A DNA stretch of 64,000 nucleotides from NCBI RefSeq assembly GCF_000619925.1, contig NZ_JHVB01000001.1, positions 310,001 through 374,000 of the forward strand, given 5' to 3'. Positions 19,090 to 28,641 of the stretch are shown piece by piece. A model generated the notes under the pieces. The model was not told the DNA's origin, did not search any database, and saw only the letters and a program-made list of their open reading frames with translations. The position numbers were made by a program, and so were the translations under genes. Source of the stretch: Treponema sp. C6A8. GTDB taxonomy: Bacteria > Spirochaetota > Spirochaetia > Treponematales > Treponemataceae. Each line of letters opens with the position of its first letter. The stretch's first letter is position 1.

Positions 19090-21807
19090 TTAATATGGAG
19101 CTTCCTGCTTCCAGTTTTCAGCCTTGAAAATGTTATCTTTTACATGCCACCATTGGTTTGGCTTTATGCTGAAGGTATATTTTCCGTTATTTGACGGCTG
19201 GTGTGTATCAGCTGCAGAAATATAAACTCCATTTTCTTTGATTTTACTTGTATCTGCCGGAATTATTTTTCCTGTAAAAGGATTCACCGGATTTTCAATA
19301 AGTCCTTTCATCAAGAGAGACGGTGTATCTGCATTTGTCATAAAAGTATTGTCAAACTTAAGGTCACCGCTGGCATTAAAATCCTTGAACATCAAAAGAC
19401 AGTGGTAATGCCCGCGTCCCCAATACTGGCCGCCTGTAATGGCTCTGTCAAGGTCATCATTCTTTTCAAAACAATCTTCCTGATGTTCTCCGCCGTGGTC
19501 AGAAACAATTACAATTCTTGTATTGTCATAAATGCCGTTTTCACGAAGATAATCGAAAAATGTACCTAAAAGCTTAAAGGAAGCCATTTGGGTGTGGTAG
19601 GCGATATTATTATCAAAACGGGAAGACCCTTTTTTTGTAACTTTTGCAACAGGCTTATAATCAGGGGCTTCAAAAATCATTGCATCATTTTCGTGGGTAA
19701 GCTGATTTATAAAGGCAACAAAAGAGCCATTAGAAGTTTCTTCGATTTTTGCAAAACGTGGCAGCAGAGAGAGTGAAGAATAGTTATCAAGAGAAGACTT
19801 TCCGTTTTCCATTGATTCATCAGTGTTCCAGTAGTTACCGTTTTTATAAATCAGTTTTCGTAAAACTACTGGTGAAGCGCGGAAAATACTGAAAAACAGA
19901 ATATTACGCTTTAAGATTTTATCAGAATTATCAGGAATTACAGAATCTTTATATTCACTTGCCCATAAGCGGTAGTAATTTCCTACTGTCTGATAGCCCT
20001 TAATATTTGGGTATGGCTCAAGAAAACTAAAATCACAGAAATGTTTGTAGTTTGGCCATGAAGGGTCTGTAATTACAGCAGAATAACCAGCCTGTTCATT
20101 AAAAATGCGGGGCATGGTAAGAAGAGCCTGATTGTGTTTTTCTACCAGTGGAATATCTGAACGGCGGTTCATTTCCGGCGGAGTTGATTCATATCCGCCG
20201 TAACATCCAGGGCTTCCCATAATTGTGTGTCCGTTGAAACTAAGTACGTTAGGGTAGTTTACAAAGCCCGAAAACTGTCTGTTAAAATCAGGATTTTCCT
20301 TAATCTGTTCTTCGACAAACTGAGCCTGTGCCATATCAAGATAGAGCATAAGAACATTAGGCTGATTTTTTGAAAGGGTAAAAATCGGTTCAACTTTAGA
20401 AGCATCTCCCTGAGCGTAATTCTTTTTATAGTCAATATAACTGGAATTGATTTTATAAGTGTTTCCGATGCTTACTGCAGCCATTACCAGAAGAAGAATT
20501 GAATTAATGTAGGTAAAGATTTTTCCGGTTTTCAGGAAAATGAAAACAAGAACAAAAATTGCTATGCTCAAAATTATATTAAATAGAGAAGCTAAAGAAA
20601 GTGCTCCGAAATCTTCACAGGAAAGGAATTTGAGTGTATTGGAAATATCACCATAATTCATAACAAAAATGTAGGTATTTACAATTGCGCAAAGTGCAAG
20701 AGCAGTCATAAAAGCTGCAAAAATCGTCTGAATTCTTTTACTGAATAAAAAGTAAATGCATAATGCCCAGAAAAGGAAAAATCCTGCAGCCTGAATAAAT
20801 GTATTGTTTATATAAAACTGAGGATTTGAATGAACTGTAAGGTCTGTAAATTCTATAGGAGATGAAGCAACTAGACTTGATGGAATTACATATCCTATTA
20901 ACAGCCATAAAATTACAGAGGAAAGGAAAAATATTGTATGACGTTCTTTTTTATGTTCTGTAAGGTAATAAAGCTTTGTATCTAAAAGTTTTGAAATTAA
21001 TTTTACGATAAATGGCAGACAGTAAATCCCGATTACAATTACAAGGAAAAAGAGTCTGTTCATCATTTTTGTATGTGCTTTTAAAAGTACAAAAATGCTT
21101 GCCGGAATAAGAAGCGCGCAGCACATTATATAAAATGATTTAAGAGGATTTTTTAATTTATAGAAAACATTTTTTACAAGACTGAAAACATTGTTCATTG
21201 TCCAGTAAAGAACAAGTCCGCTTGGAGAATTATAAAGAATTACAAGGAAGATAAGCGCCATTCCATAAATCGGAGCCTTATCCTTAAATTTAAAACCTTT
21301 TGTGTAAATTGCTCCTGCCACAATGTTTATAAGTGTCATTGCAACAGGAAGAATATTAATGCTGAAATTACCAATAGAAAAAAGCGCATCAGGTTTACCC
21401 ATGTCCTTAATAAAATAAAAGGAGCCTGAAATTGAATGGGAAAGAAAGGAATATGCTGCCATGAAAAAAGGAATCTGAATCAAAAGGCCAAAAGAAGAAC
21501 GAAGCGCCATAATTGGATTATAGTTATTTTCCTTATAGAAGGCGGTGGTCATCATGTAGCGTTCATCACCGCTAAAGGTTTTCTTTATGCGGTCAAGCTG
21601 AGCTTCCATTGCTTTCTGCTTGTCCCGTTCAATCTGCTGCCATTTTTCGGCAACTGCATAGAGGGGAAGACACAAAAGTGTGATTCCTATGCTTACACCA
21701 ATAACAGAAAAGCCTGTGTTATAGGTAACCTTTCCAAAGAAAACGTAAATACATTCAATTATTTCATAAAGAGGATAGATTATAAGAGTATATAAAAAAT
21801 TTGCCAT
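19090..21807 (-). CDS. YidC-like domain fused to LtaS/EptA/sulfatase-type domain, paralog 3
   Basis: A 905-residue paralog. The YidC-like core fills residues 1-222 (ALRSSFGLLIQIPFFMAAYS; NSPSGLVLYWTMNNVFSLVK), with T43 at the place of the groove arginine. About seven membrane segments follow. The C-terminal sulfatase-type domain has NVLMLYLDMAQ (Asp), TIMGSPGCYGGYESTPPEMN (conserved Thr), FINQLTHEND (His), IVIVSDHGGEHQ (Asp-His) and GHYHCLLMF (HxH, as in paralog 1). It follows a GT4 gene by 25 nt and precedes hddA by 54 nt. AGGAAAA precedes the ATG. Transfer of a phospho- or phosphono-substituent to an exported glycan is my inference; no such fusion is known to me as characterised. Confidence 0.88.
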   Translation of the reverse strand: MANFLYTLIIYPLYEIIECIYVFFGKVTYNTGFSVIGVSIGITLLCLPLYAVAEKWQQIERDKQKAMEAQLDRIKKTFSGDERYMMTTAFYKENNYNPIMALRSSFGLLIQIPFFMAAYSFLSHSISGSFYFIKDMGKPDALFSIGNFSINILPVAMTLINIVAGAIYTKGFKFKDKAPIYGMALIFLVILYNSPSGLVLYWTMNNVFSLVKNVFYKLKNPLKSFYIMCCALLIPASIFVLLKAHTKMMNRLFFLVIVIGIYCLPFIVKLISKLLDTKLYYLTEHKKERHTIFFLSSVILWLLIGYVIPSSLVASSPIEFTDLTVHSNPQFYINNTFIQAAGFFLFWALCIYFLFSKRIQTIFAAFMTALALCAIVNTYIFVMNYGDISNTLKFLSCEDFGALSLASLFNIILSIAIFVLVFIFLKTGKIFTYINSILLLVMAAVSIGNTYKINSSYIDYKKNYAQGDASKVEPIFTLSKNQPNVLMLYLDMAQAQFVEEQIKENPDFNRQFSGFVNYPNVLSFNGHTIMGSPGCYGGYESTPPEMNRRSDIPLVEKHNQALLTMPRIFNEQAGYSAVITDPSWPNYKHFCDFSFLEPYPNIKGYQTVGNYYRLWASEYKDSVIPDNSDKILKRNILFFSIFRASPVVLRKLIYKNGNYWNTDESMENGKSSLDNYSSLSLLPRFAKIEETSNGSFVAFINQLTHENDAMIFEAPDYKPVAKVTKKGSSRFDNNIAYHTQMASFKLLGTFFDYLRENGIYDNTRIVIVSDHGGEHQEDCFEKNDDLDRAITGGQYWGRGHYHCLLMFKDFNASGDLKFDNTFMTNADTPSLLMKGLIENPVNPFTGKIIPADTSKIKENGVYISAADTHQPSNNGKYTFSIKPNQWWHVKDNIFKAENWKQEAPY

Positions 21808-21832
21808 TGTATTTTCCTAATCAGCTTTCTTA

Positions 21833-22900
21833 TTATACATATTTTTGCAAAACTTCCCATATACGTTTTGCAGTGTTTTCAAGAGTATATTTTTTTAATA
21901 TTTCATCAGCTGCTTCAACCGGCTCTGAAAGTAAGTCATTTAAGTTTACATCAGCTTTATCAGGATCTATGTAATGAGCGCATTTTCCATAAATTTCTGG
22001 AAGACTTGTTTTATTGGAAATGATAATCGGGCAGCCACAGCTTAAAGCTTCAAGAGGTGGAAGGCCGAAGCCTTCAAAATAAGAAGGCATGATAAAGGCC
22101 TTTGCTTTTTTTAATAAGGCTTTTACCTGCCCGTCAGAAAGATATCCCGTCATTATTACATTTGGAAGGTGATTTAATTTTTCAAGTTCGGGTGCCACTG
22201 CAGTTGGAAGAGGTTTTCCGCTTACGGCAAAAAGTTCATCCGGATAACGTTCTGCATGAGCAGCAATCCATTTGAGGTTTTTTCGGGTAGAAAGGCTTCC
22301 TAATGTAAAATAAAAAGGTCTTTCATTGAGGATAGGAAGTCGTTCAAAAACAGAAAGATCTTCTTTTATCTCATTGTAGCCGCTTACTCCGCTGTAAACT
22401 ACATGAATTTTTTCAGATGGCGTTTTGTAAGTATCGGTAATTGTTTTTTTTGTATATTCACTTACCGTAAAAATTTCTTTTGCGCCCTTTGCTATTACCC
22501 TGTACATCCAGGTTGAATAAAAGTGAATTAACTTATCGCGTCTTGATTTTAAATCCTGAGGATAAAGCTTTGCATAAATATCATGAATGAACTCAAAACC
22601 CGGGCATAAGCAGGGTGCAGTGTTAGAGTAATTCAGACTATAGCGGTGATTTTTGAGAACGTAGCGCTGAAAATAAATTTGTGTCCACTTTGGCATAAAG
22701 TGGGCTTCCTGAGGCAGCTTTACAATTGCAATATTCTTAAGTTCCGGAATATTTTTTGCATTTGCAGGAAGTACAAGTTCAACCTGTCCAGGTTTTACAA
22801 GCTTATCAAGAGAGCATGTTACTTCAATTGCAAGACGTTCTATTCCTGTAAGGTTACGGCACCAGCTTTCGCCGTTTATGGCGATGATTTTATTTTTCAT
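21833..22900 (-). CDS. Glycosyltransferase family 4
   Basis: A 355-residue GT-B transferase. The N-terminus (NGESWCRNLTGIERLAIEV) is the GT4 acceptor-domain start that follows a GIER turn; the C-terminal half has TLGSLSTRKNLKWIA and PSYFEGFGLPPLEALSCGCP with the EX7E donor site. The closest general pattern is mannosyl/rhamnosyl transferase of O-antigen type, but the donor cannot be read from sequence. It is the first gene of the long minus-strand run towards the YidC-sulfatase and heptose genes, and is divergent from the HU-like gene. No Shine-Dalgarno is evident. Confidence 0.83.
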   Translation of the reverse strand: MKNKIIAINGESWCRNLTGIERLAIEVTCSLDKLVKPGQVELVLPANAKNIPELKNIAIVKLPQEAHFMPKWTQIYFQRYVLKNHRYSLNYSNTAPCLCPGFEFIHDIYAKLYPQDLKSRRDKLIHFYSTWMYRVIAKGAKEIFTVSEYTKKTITDTYKTPSEKIHVVYSGVSGYNEIKEDLSVFERLPILNERPFYFTLGSLSTRKNLKWIAAHAERYPDELFAVSGKPLPTAVAPELEKLNHLPNVIMTGYLSDGQVKALLKKAKAFIMPSYFEGFGLPPLEALSCGCPIIISNKTSLPEIYGKCAHYIDPDKADVNLNDLLSEPVEAADEILKKYTLENTAKRIWEVLQKYV

Positions 22901-22978
22901 TTTGTTATATTAATTATCTTCTAAAAAATAATAAGTTTCAATTATATAAAACTTATAGTCATTAAAATAATAAATTGT

Positions 22979-22984
22979 TATACT
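22979..22984 (+). promoter_or_regulatory. -10 box of the HU-like gene (leaderless type)
   Basis: TATACT lies 6 nt before the ATG at 22991 with no Shine-Dalgarno. No convincing -35 is seen. Confidence 0.4.
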
Positions 22985-22990
22985 TGAATT

Positions 22991-23770
22991 ATGAATATCC
23001 ACACACTTTCAAAAGAAAAACTTGATTATAAGAATGGTGCATTGCCTGTTGCTTTGTATCCTGAAAGAATGATAAAAAAGGATTCTGAAAAAAGATGCTA
23101 TTATGGACGCATATTAAATCGTGGAAAATTTGATATAGAGACAATCGCAGAAGACCTTGTCGTTTTTGGTTCAAAGCGAACAAAAGAACAGATTATAAAA
23201 GACTGGAATGAAACTTGTGCTGCAATAATTGACCGCCTTATAAATGGCGCAAGTGTCGAAGCTGAGTATTTTAATTTTTCCCTGCAGGTGAAAGGGCTGT
23301 TTGAGTATTCTCAGGACATCTATAAAAAAGGAAGGAACAGCATTGAGCTGCAGGTTCGACCAACAAAAAAATTAAAGGAAATGCTCGATAATTTGACATG
23401 TAAAGTTTTTCTTGGAAAAACAATTACAGCTTCAATTAAAAATGTATATGATGGCGTGTCAAAATGTGAAAATAAGTATATAACACGTGGCGGTTTTCTG
23501 AAAATTAAAGGAGAGAATATACGTTTGTTCGGAAATGATGAACGTGTAGGACTTTATCTTGTTTCTGAAAGCAACGAAATGGATTTTATAAAGCTTAGCC
23601 AGTCTCAGATTATAAATTCGCTTCCGAGTGAGCTTCATTGTATTGTGCCTGATGATCTGAATGAAAATCAGCGTTATAAAATTAAGATTATTACTCAATA
23701 TATGAGAACTTCAAAAGAAAGAAAAGAACCCTTGGTTTGTGAATCTGATTTTCTTCTTGAAGTAAGATAA
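22991..23770 (+). CDS. HU-like / DUF4469 domain protein
   Basis: A 259-residue protein. Residues about 20-120 match the HU-like DNA-binding fold of the Bacteroidetes-type family (RGKFDIETIAEDLVV, TKEQIIKDWNETCAAIIDRL, SLQVKGLFE, KKGRNSIELQVRPTKKLKE). Residues about 160-258 match the DUF4469 beta-sandwich (ITRGGFLKIKGENIRL, CIVPDDLNENQRYKIKIIT). The family is usually regarded as chromosomal DNA-binding, but its function is not established. Here it stands alone between two minus-strand glycan operons. It may be a nucleoid or regulatory protein for the locus; nothing in the sequence proves that. Confidence 0.75.
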   Translation: MNIHTLSKEKLDYKNGALPVALYPERMIKKDSEKRCYYGRILNRGKFDIETIAEDLVVFGSKRTKEQIIKDWNETCAAIIDRLINGASVEAEYFNFSLQVKGLFEYSQDIYKKGRNSIELQVRPTKKLKEMLDNLTCKVFLGKTITASIKNVYDGVSKCENKYITRGGFLKIKGENIRLFGNDERVGLYLVSESNEMDFIKLSQSQIINSLPSELHCIVPDDLNENQRYKIKIITQYMRTSKERKEPLVCESDFLLEVR

Positions 23771-23884
23771 GTGTACGGTCGAGGAAAAGGATTATATTAA
23801 GCTGGTATAAAGAGTATACAAAACTGATTTTATAAAAATATCAGCTTTGTATAAAATAAATAGCAGCCTGATATAGTGTCAGCT

Positions 23885-24274
23885 TTATTTTTTCTTGAAC
23901 ACAAAGAAGCTAGAAACTGCAAAGTTAAAGAACATGGCAACTAAAATACCTGCTCCCTGAGGTATTACTTTGTAAGGCCAAGCATAAAGGCGGATTAAAA
24001 TATTCAAAACAGTCAAATTTATAATCAGGCCAAAGAGTGAAGCAAAAAGAAATTTTGCCCAAAGTTTTACAGACAGAGGCTGAGACACAGTTTCAGCCTT
24101 AAAAGTCCAGATATGATTAATAATATAATTCTGCGTACCTGCAATCAAAAAGCAGCCAATACTAACGACTGTATGATGCAATCCAATTTTATCTGCAAAA
24201 ATGAAGAATAAAACAAGATTTGTAATTGTACCAAGTCCACCGGTAACTGCAAATTTAAAAAGTTTCTTTAACAT
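23885..24274 (-). CDS. GtrA-like membrane protein (candidate polyprenyl-phosphate-sugar flippase)
   Basis: About 129 residues with four membrane segments. The start KLFKFAVTGGLGTITNLVLF and the end PQGAGILVAMFFNFAVSSFFV are typical of the GtrA/DPMS-TM family, whose members are thought to flip undecaprenyl-phosphate-linked monosaccharides. I take the ATG at 24274; an earlier in-frame ATG at 24295 would add seven residues. The gene overlaps the end of the upstream dolichyl/polyprenyl-phosphate mannose synthase-like gene by about 20 nt, so the two should work together. Confidence 0.85.
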   Translation of the reverse strand: MLKKLFKFAVTGGLGTITNLVLFFIFADKIGLHHTVVSIGCFLIAGTQNYIINHIWTFKAETVSQPLSVKLWAKFLFASLFGLIINLTVLNILIRLYAWPYKVIPQGAGILVAMFFNFAVSSFFVFKKK

Positions 24275-24971
24275 CTTTCTTAATTTTCCATACAATTTTT
24301 AATGCTTCAAAAAAGATACCTTTTTCAATTTTTGATACACCTTTTACTCTATCAGGGAAAATAATTGGAATCTCCTTGATTTTACAACCGCTCTTGTAAG
24401 CTCGTGTTTTCATTTCAATTTGGAAGGCATAACCTAAACCTTTTATATTGTCCAAACCGATTTTTTCAAGGGCAGATTTTCGATACATATTATATCCACC
24501 GGTAAAATCTTTAACAGGAACACCAAGAACAAGTCTACTATAAAGAGAACCACCCGCGGTAAGAAAGTTTCGGATAAAAGAACGATTCTCGATACCTCCA
24601 CCTCTTACATTTCTTGAACCAACAACAATATCATATTCTTGAATATTCTTATATAACTCAGGTAAATATTCTGGTTTATGAGAAAAATCAGCATCTATAT
24701 TGCAAAAAACATCAAAATCTCGTTCCATTCCCCATTTATATCCAAGAATGGCAGCAGTTGCTACACCCTGTTTTCCAGGACGTACAAGAAGATTTATTTT
24801 ATTTGGATATTGTTCCTGTAATTTGCGAACAGCATCTGCTGTGCCATCAGGAGAACTGTCATCAATAACAAGGAGTTCAGCATTTTCAGGAATATTCATT
24901 AAAATAGCAGGAACAATTTCATTAATATTTTCAATCTCATTATAGGTAGCCATAATTACAAGTAATTTCAT
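24255..24971 (-). CDS. Polyprenol-phosphate mannose synthase-like GT2
   Basis: A 238-residue soluble GT2 enzyme closely resembling DPM1: MATYNEIENINEIVPAIL, LLVIDDSSPDGTADAV, the metal-site NIDADFSH (DAD), GSRNVRGGGIENRSF and FTGGYNMYRKSALEKIG. It should move mannose from GDP-mannose to a polyprenyl phosphate on the cytoplasmic side. manC in this window would supply GDP-mannose. The downstream overlapping GtrA-like gene and the divergent GT-C gene form a complete flip-and-transfer set. AAAGG precedes its ATG. Confidence 0.87.
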   Translation of the reverse strand: MKLLVIMATYNEIENINEIVPAILMNIPENAELLVIDDSSPDGTADAVRKLQEQYPNKINLLVRPGKQGVATAAILGYKWGMERDFDVFCNIDADFSHKPEYLPELYKNIQEYDIVVGSRNVRGGGIENRSFIRNFLTAGGSLYSRLVLGVPVKDFTGGYNMYRKSALEKIGLDNIKGLGYAFQIEMKTRAYKSGCKIKEIPIIFPDRVKGVSKIEKGIFFEALKIVWKIKKDVKETF

Positions 24972-25045
24972 CTTTAATACCTTTCAAAATCTGTTTGTTA
25001 ACATTATTATAATACTATAACTTGCTAAAAGAAGGAATATTATAT

Positions 25046-26818
25046 ATGTCTATTTGCATTAAAAAAATCAAACCAAAGATTATGTTTTATCTATGGCTTT
25101 CACTTATATTTATTTCTTTAATTTTTACAATTCCTTTTATACAAAGTTTAATTGCAGATTTTATCGTTCAAATGACAGGTTCAGCACATGGTTATGAACG
25201 CTGGTTCCGACGTGTCCATGAATATGCTTACCGTCCATTGTTTATTTGTACTGTAATACCCGCAATTATTTTTTATTTTAAATCTAAATTCTTTGCAGAT
25301 GCAAAATTAAATTATAATTCAATACAACAAACTTCAAATTATTCAAAAAAGGCAGTATTTATTCTAATTGCTGTAACAGCACTCATAATACTTTCGCTTT
25401 CTACAACATCATCATTTCTTTATCCTTTTAACTTCTGGAATGATTCAAATATTATTTACACAGTCGGAAAAGGCATGGCAAAAGGCATCGTTCCATACAA
25501 AGATATTTTTGAGCGTAAAGGAATTCTTTTATTTTTTATCCATGAAATCGGTTACCTTCTTGTACCAAATACTTTTTATGGAATCTTCATATTAGAATTA
25601 CTTGCAGCTTTTTTCTTTCTCTTGTTGTGTTACAAAACTGCAAAATTATTTACATCAAAATCAGTAATAATCTTAATACCTGTTTTAGCTGCATTTATTT
25701 ACAGCGCTTATAATACAAAATCTGGAGACAGCGCAGAAGAATTCTGTCTTCCTCTTTTGATGTATCCTCTTTATATTTCATTAAAAAACATTCAGCAGGA
25801 AAAACTTTTTTCAAAAGGTGAATTATTTTTTAGCGGAATTTGTGCCGGCTGTATATTCTGGATTAAATATACAATGGTTGGCTTTTTCTTTGGATGGGTA
25901 ATTATCCCTGTAATTTATTTAATCAAAAACAAACAGTTCAAATTGATTTTTGAGTATGCAGCTTTATTCTTAGCCGGAATTATTCTTACAACTATTCCAT
26001 GGGCAATTTACTTTTCTGTAAATCACGCCATAAAAGACTGGATTGGAACATACATTTTCTCTCTAATGGAAGGCAGCAACAACTCAAAAACTACTCTTTT
26101 TAAAATTTTAATTTCATATATAAGAAATATTCCGTCAATGATTCATTATAATCTTCATTTATTTATTTTTTCCGCTTTTGGTCTTATATATATTATAAAA
26201 ACAGCAAAAAAAGATCTGGTTATTCATATAATTCTTACATTCATATTTACTTATTTATTCATTTTCTATAAAGGAATGTTCCAGCGTTACTACTGTTTTA
26301 TTCTTGGAATTTTCTCAGTATTTGCTATTATTCCAATACATAAACTGCTTATATCTTTTTACAATCAGTCTTCACTAAAAAATTTAACAAGTAATATTGC
26401 TTTTTCTATTATTTTAGTTTTATCAATTCTATATACAATCACAAACTATATTTACATTGGATTTATGACAACAAAAAAAGAAAATTATCCTCAGTATAGA
26501 TTTGCAAAAATTATTAATGGGTATGAAAACTCTACTATGATGACTTACAAGTTCATGGATAGAGGTTTTTACACATATGCTGATAAACTTCCAAACTTTA
26601 AATATTTCTTTGAAATGGGAAGTGATACACCAGAACAAAAGAAATATGCAGAAGAATGGATAGCAGCCGGAAATGTTGATTTTCTTATTACAGAAGATGC
26701 CGCCTACGACTTAGAGCATTACACATTGATAGCCGAAGATTCAATCACATTTGAATATGGCCGTTATTTTGAAGATACTAAGTATTATCTTTATAAATTA
26801 AACGGGCTGGAAAAGTAA
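25046..26818 (+). CDS. GT-C membrane glycosyltransferase, GT39/ArnT-like
   Basis: About 590 residues with roughly eleven membrane segments. The first external loop carries KGIVPYKDIFERKGILLFFI, the PYxDxxExKGxLL motif of GT39/ArnT-like enzymes that use polyprenyl-phosphate sugars on the outer face of the membrane. It has an extra N-terminal pair of helices (first 90 residues) before this core. I start it at 25046, where GAAGGAAT lies at the right distance; an in-frame TTG at 25022 is less likely. It diverges from the DPM1-like gene. Its stop codon abuts the stop of the convergent GtrII-like gene. Confidence 0.82.
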   Translation: MSICIKKIKPKIMFYLWLSLIFISLIFTIPFIQSLIADFIVQMTGSAHGYERWFRRVHEYAYRPLFICTVIPAIIFYFKSKFFADAKLNYNSIQQTSNYSKKAVFILIAVTALIILSLSTTSSFLYPFNFWNDSNIIYTVGKGMAKGIVPYKDIFERKGILLFFIHEIGYLLVPNTFYGIFILELLAAFFFLLLCYKTAKLFTSKSVIILIPVLAAFIYSAYNTKSGDSAEEFCLPLLMYPLYISLKNIQQEKLFSKGELFFSGICAGCIFWIKYTMVGFFFGWVIIPVIYLIKNKQFKLIFEYAALFLAGIILTTIPWAIYFSVNHAIKDWIGTYIFSLMEGSNNSKTTLFKILISYIRNIPSMIHYNLHLFIFSAFGLIYIIKTAKKDLVIHIILTFIFTYLFIFYKGMFQRYYCFILGIFSVFAIIPIHKLLISFYNQSSLKNLTSNIAFSIILVLSILYTITNYIYIGFMTTKKENYPQYRFAKIINGYENSTMMTYKFMDRGFYTYADKLPNFKYFFEMGSDTPEQKKYAEEWIAAGNVDFLITEDAAYDLEHYTLIAEDSITFEYGRYFEDTKYYLYKLNGLEK

Positions 26819-28606
26819 TTATTCTTTAATTTCATATTCCTTCACCTGCGGATTTTTCAGATATACGTAGTAGATGTTATCCTGACCACAGATTTTGTGA
26901 TAATAAGTATCTTTTATTACAGGAAGTGTTTCTTTTAGTTTTGTAAATTCTGGGTTTCTTGCAATGCGGTCGCTTGAAGCTTCAATCTGGAGATAATCTA
27001 AATCCATATTCCAGTCCTGCAGAATATATTTTGCCCAGCCGGATGTTACACTGCCAATAGAAACAAAATTATAATTATCATGCTCCATGTGAGTTTTTGT
27101 TGCGTAGCCGATTTCACCGTCAAGCAGAAGTTTATTTTTCTGAGACGAATCAATTATTTCACTCAAATCTTTTAAGAGAATTGTATAGCGGAATTCCTCG
27201 TATTTTTTCTGCTTTGAATAAAGATTTCCGGCAACTGTAGCCTGAACCATGAAACCGTATAAAAGACAGATGACACAAATACCGGCAGTTATTTTCAAAG
27301 CCTTTTTCTGATTTATAAAAAATACGCAGAAAAGCGCGGTGACGGCAATAAGAATGTCAAAGCCCATGAATGCGCGGTCATAAATAAGGGTATTCCCAAT
27401 AATCAGGTAAGCACCAAAAGAAAGAAGGTACATAAGAATAAGTGCGGCAAGTGAAAGTCCAAAGGAATAAAATTTTGCAAAATGCTTTCCTTCAAAGGCT
27501 TTAGAATTAATTGCGCCTGTAAATGGGAACAAAATAAAGATGATGACAGTGAAAAGTTTTGACCAGATATTTCCATAGCGGAAAGTAACAGTTTTTAAGT
27601 AGGCAGAAAGATTTGAAAGCACCAGAGAAAGCATCTGACTCTTTTCAATATGCGTATTGCGTTCATCAATAGTTGCTTCTGTCGGAATCATAATAAATAG
27701 CCTAAAAATAACCAGGGCGATTATAAAACACAAAACTGCAATTCCTGCGAACTTAAAAGCTTTTTTTACATCATTTTCAAAGAGAATTGTTTCAAGAGTG
27801 CAGATAATTGCAAGAATTATATAAACACTGTTTGCTGCCTGATAAGAAGACATCACAAGAATAAGTCCGATGATGGAAACTGAAATAAATGCCTTATGGT
27901 TTTCCTTAAAAAGAAATGGTAAAACTGCAAATAAAACCGCCATTGCCATATAAGGACTGTCAAATTTGAAAGACATATTTTCTATATAATATGGGCAGAG
28001 TGCAAAAAGACTTGAAGCAGCAAGTGTAAGGTATGTGATTTTTCCGCCTGTTAAAATATAGCAGAGAATGTAAGCTGTAAGGGCACAGATTGCCAGTGCA
28101 ATTATCTGAGAAAGAGGTGAAATATCATTAAGATAAAAATTTGTATGCAAAAAAACTGAACAAATCTCAGAAACATATCGGCTTGCGCCAACCCATGATT
28201 TATGACCTGAAATAATGCGCTTCATATCATCAAAAAAATCATAGTTAGCTCGTAAAATTGCGGCATAGGCAGTAAGCAGGATAAGAAAAAGAATTATCAG
28301 ATGCTTTGCAAAATGGTCATTCTTATAAACTGATTTTGTTCTTTCAAAAATGTCTTTGCGAACAGTTTTCCCAACCGGGATATATAAAAAATAATAGAGA
28401 GTAACAGCACAGAATGCAAAGAAACTCATAGAGCCCGTTATTACAGCATTCCATTTTGTCATTTCTTGAAGTTCCCGGCCTATGAGTTTCTCCATAAAGG
28501 TGATGATAAGCTGCCGGCTGAAAGAGAATGTACAAATCAGGCATCCAGCGAAAAATAGAATAATTATTATCTGAAAAGGAGTTACTTTTTTCTGTGAATT
28601 TGTCAT
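26819..28606 (-). CDS. GtrII-like GT-C membrane glucosyltransferase
   Basis: About 595 residues and a dozen membrane segments. The first periplasmic loop reads FDDMKRIISGHKSWVGASRY followed by VSEIC and DISPLSQIIALAI, the pattern of the glucosyltransferase GtrII family (serotype-converting enzymes that add a sugar from undecaprenyl phosphate to O-antigen). As with its GT-C neighbours, two extra helices precede the core. The start is taken at 28606 (MTNSQKK); an upstream in-frame ATG at 28669 lies inside the divergent gene. It partners the divergent GtrB-like GT2 and the GtrA-like gene nearby. Confidence 0.82.
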   Translation of the reverse strand: MTNSQKKVTPFQIIIILFFAGCLICTFSFSRQLIITFMEKLIGRELQEMTKWNAVITGSMSFFAFCAVTLYYFLYIPVGKTVRKDIFERTKSVYKNDHFAKHLIILFLILLTAYAAILRANYDFFDDMKRIISGHKSWVGASRYVSEICSVFLHTNFYLNDISPLSQIIALAICALTAYILCYILTGGKITYLTLAASSLFALCPYYIENMSFKFDSPYMAMAVLFAVLPFLFKENHKAFISVSIIGLILVMSSYQAANSVYIILAIICTLETILFENDVKKAFKFAGIAVLCFIIALVIFRLFIMIPTEATIDERNTHIEKSQMLSLVLSNLSAYLKTVTFRYGNIWSKLFTVIIFILFPFTGAINSKAFEGKHFAKFYSFGLSLAALILMYLLSFGAYLIIGNTLIYDRAFMGFDILIAVTALFCVFFINQKKALKITAGICVICLLYGFMVQATVAGNLYSKQKKYEEFRYTILLKDLSEIIDSSQKNKLLLDGEIGYATKTHMEHDNYNFVSIGSVTSGWAKYILQDWNMDLDYLQIEASSDRIARNPEFTKLKETLPVIKDTYYHKICGQDNIYYVYLKNPQVKEYEIKE

Positions 28607-28641
28607 ATAATAATCATATAATAATTCGTGAGGTTTTGTAA

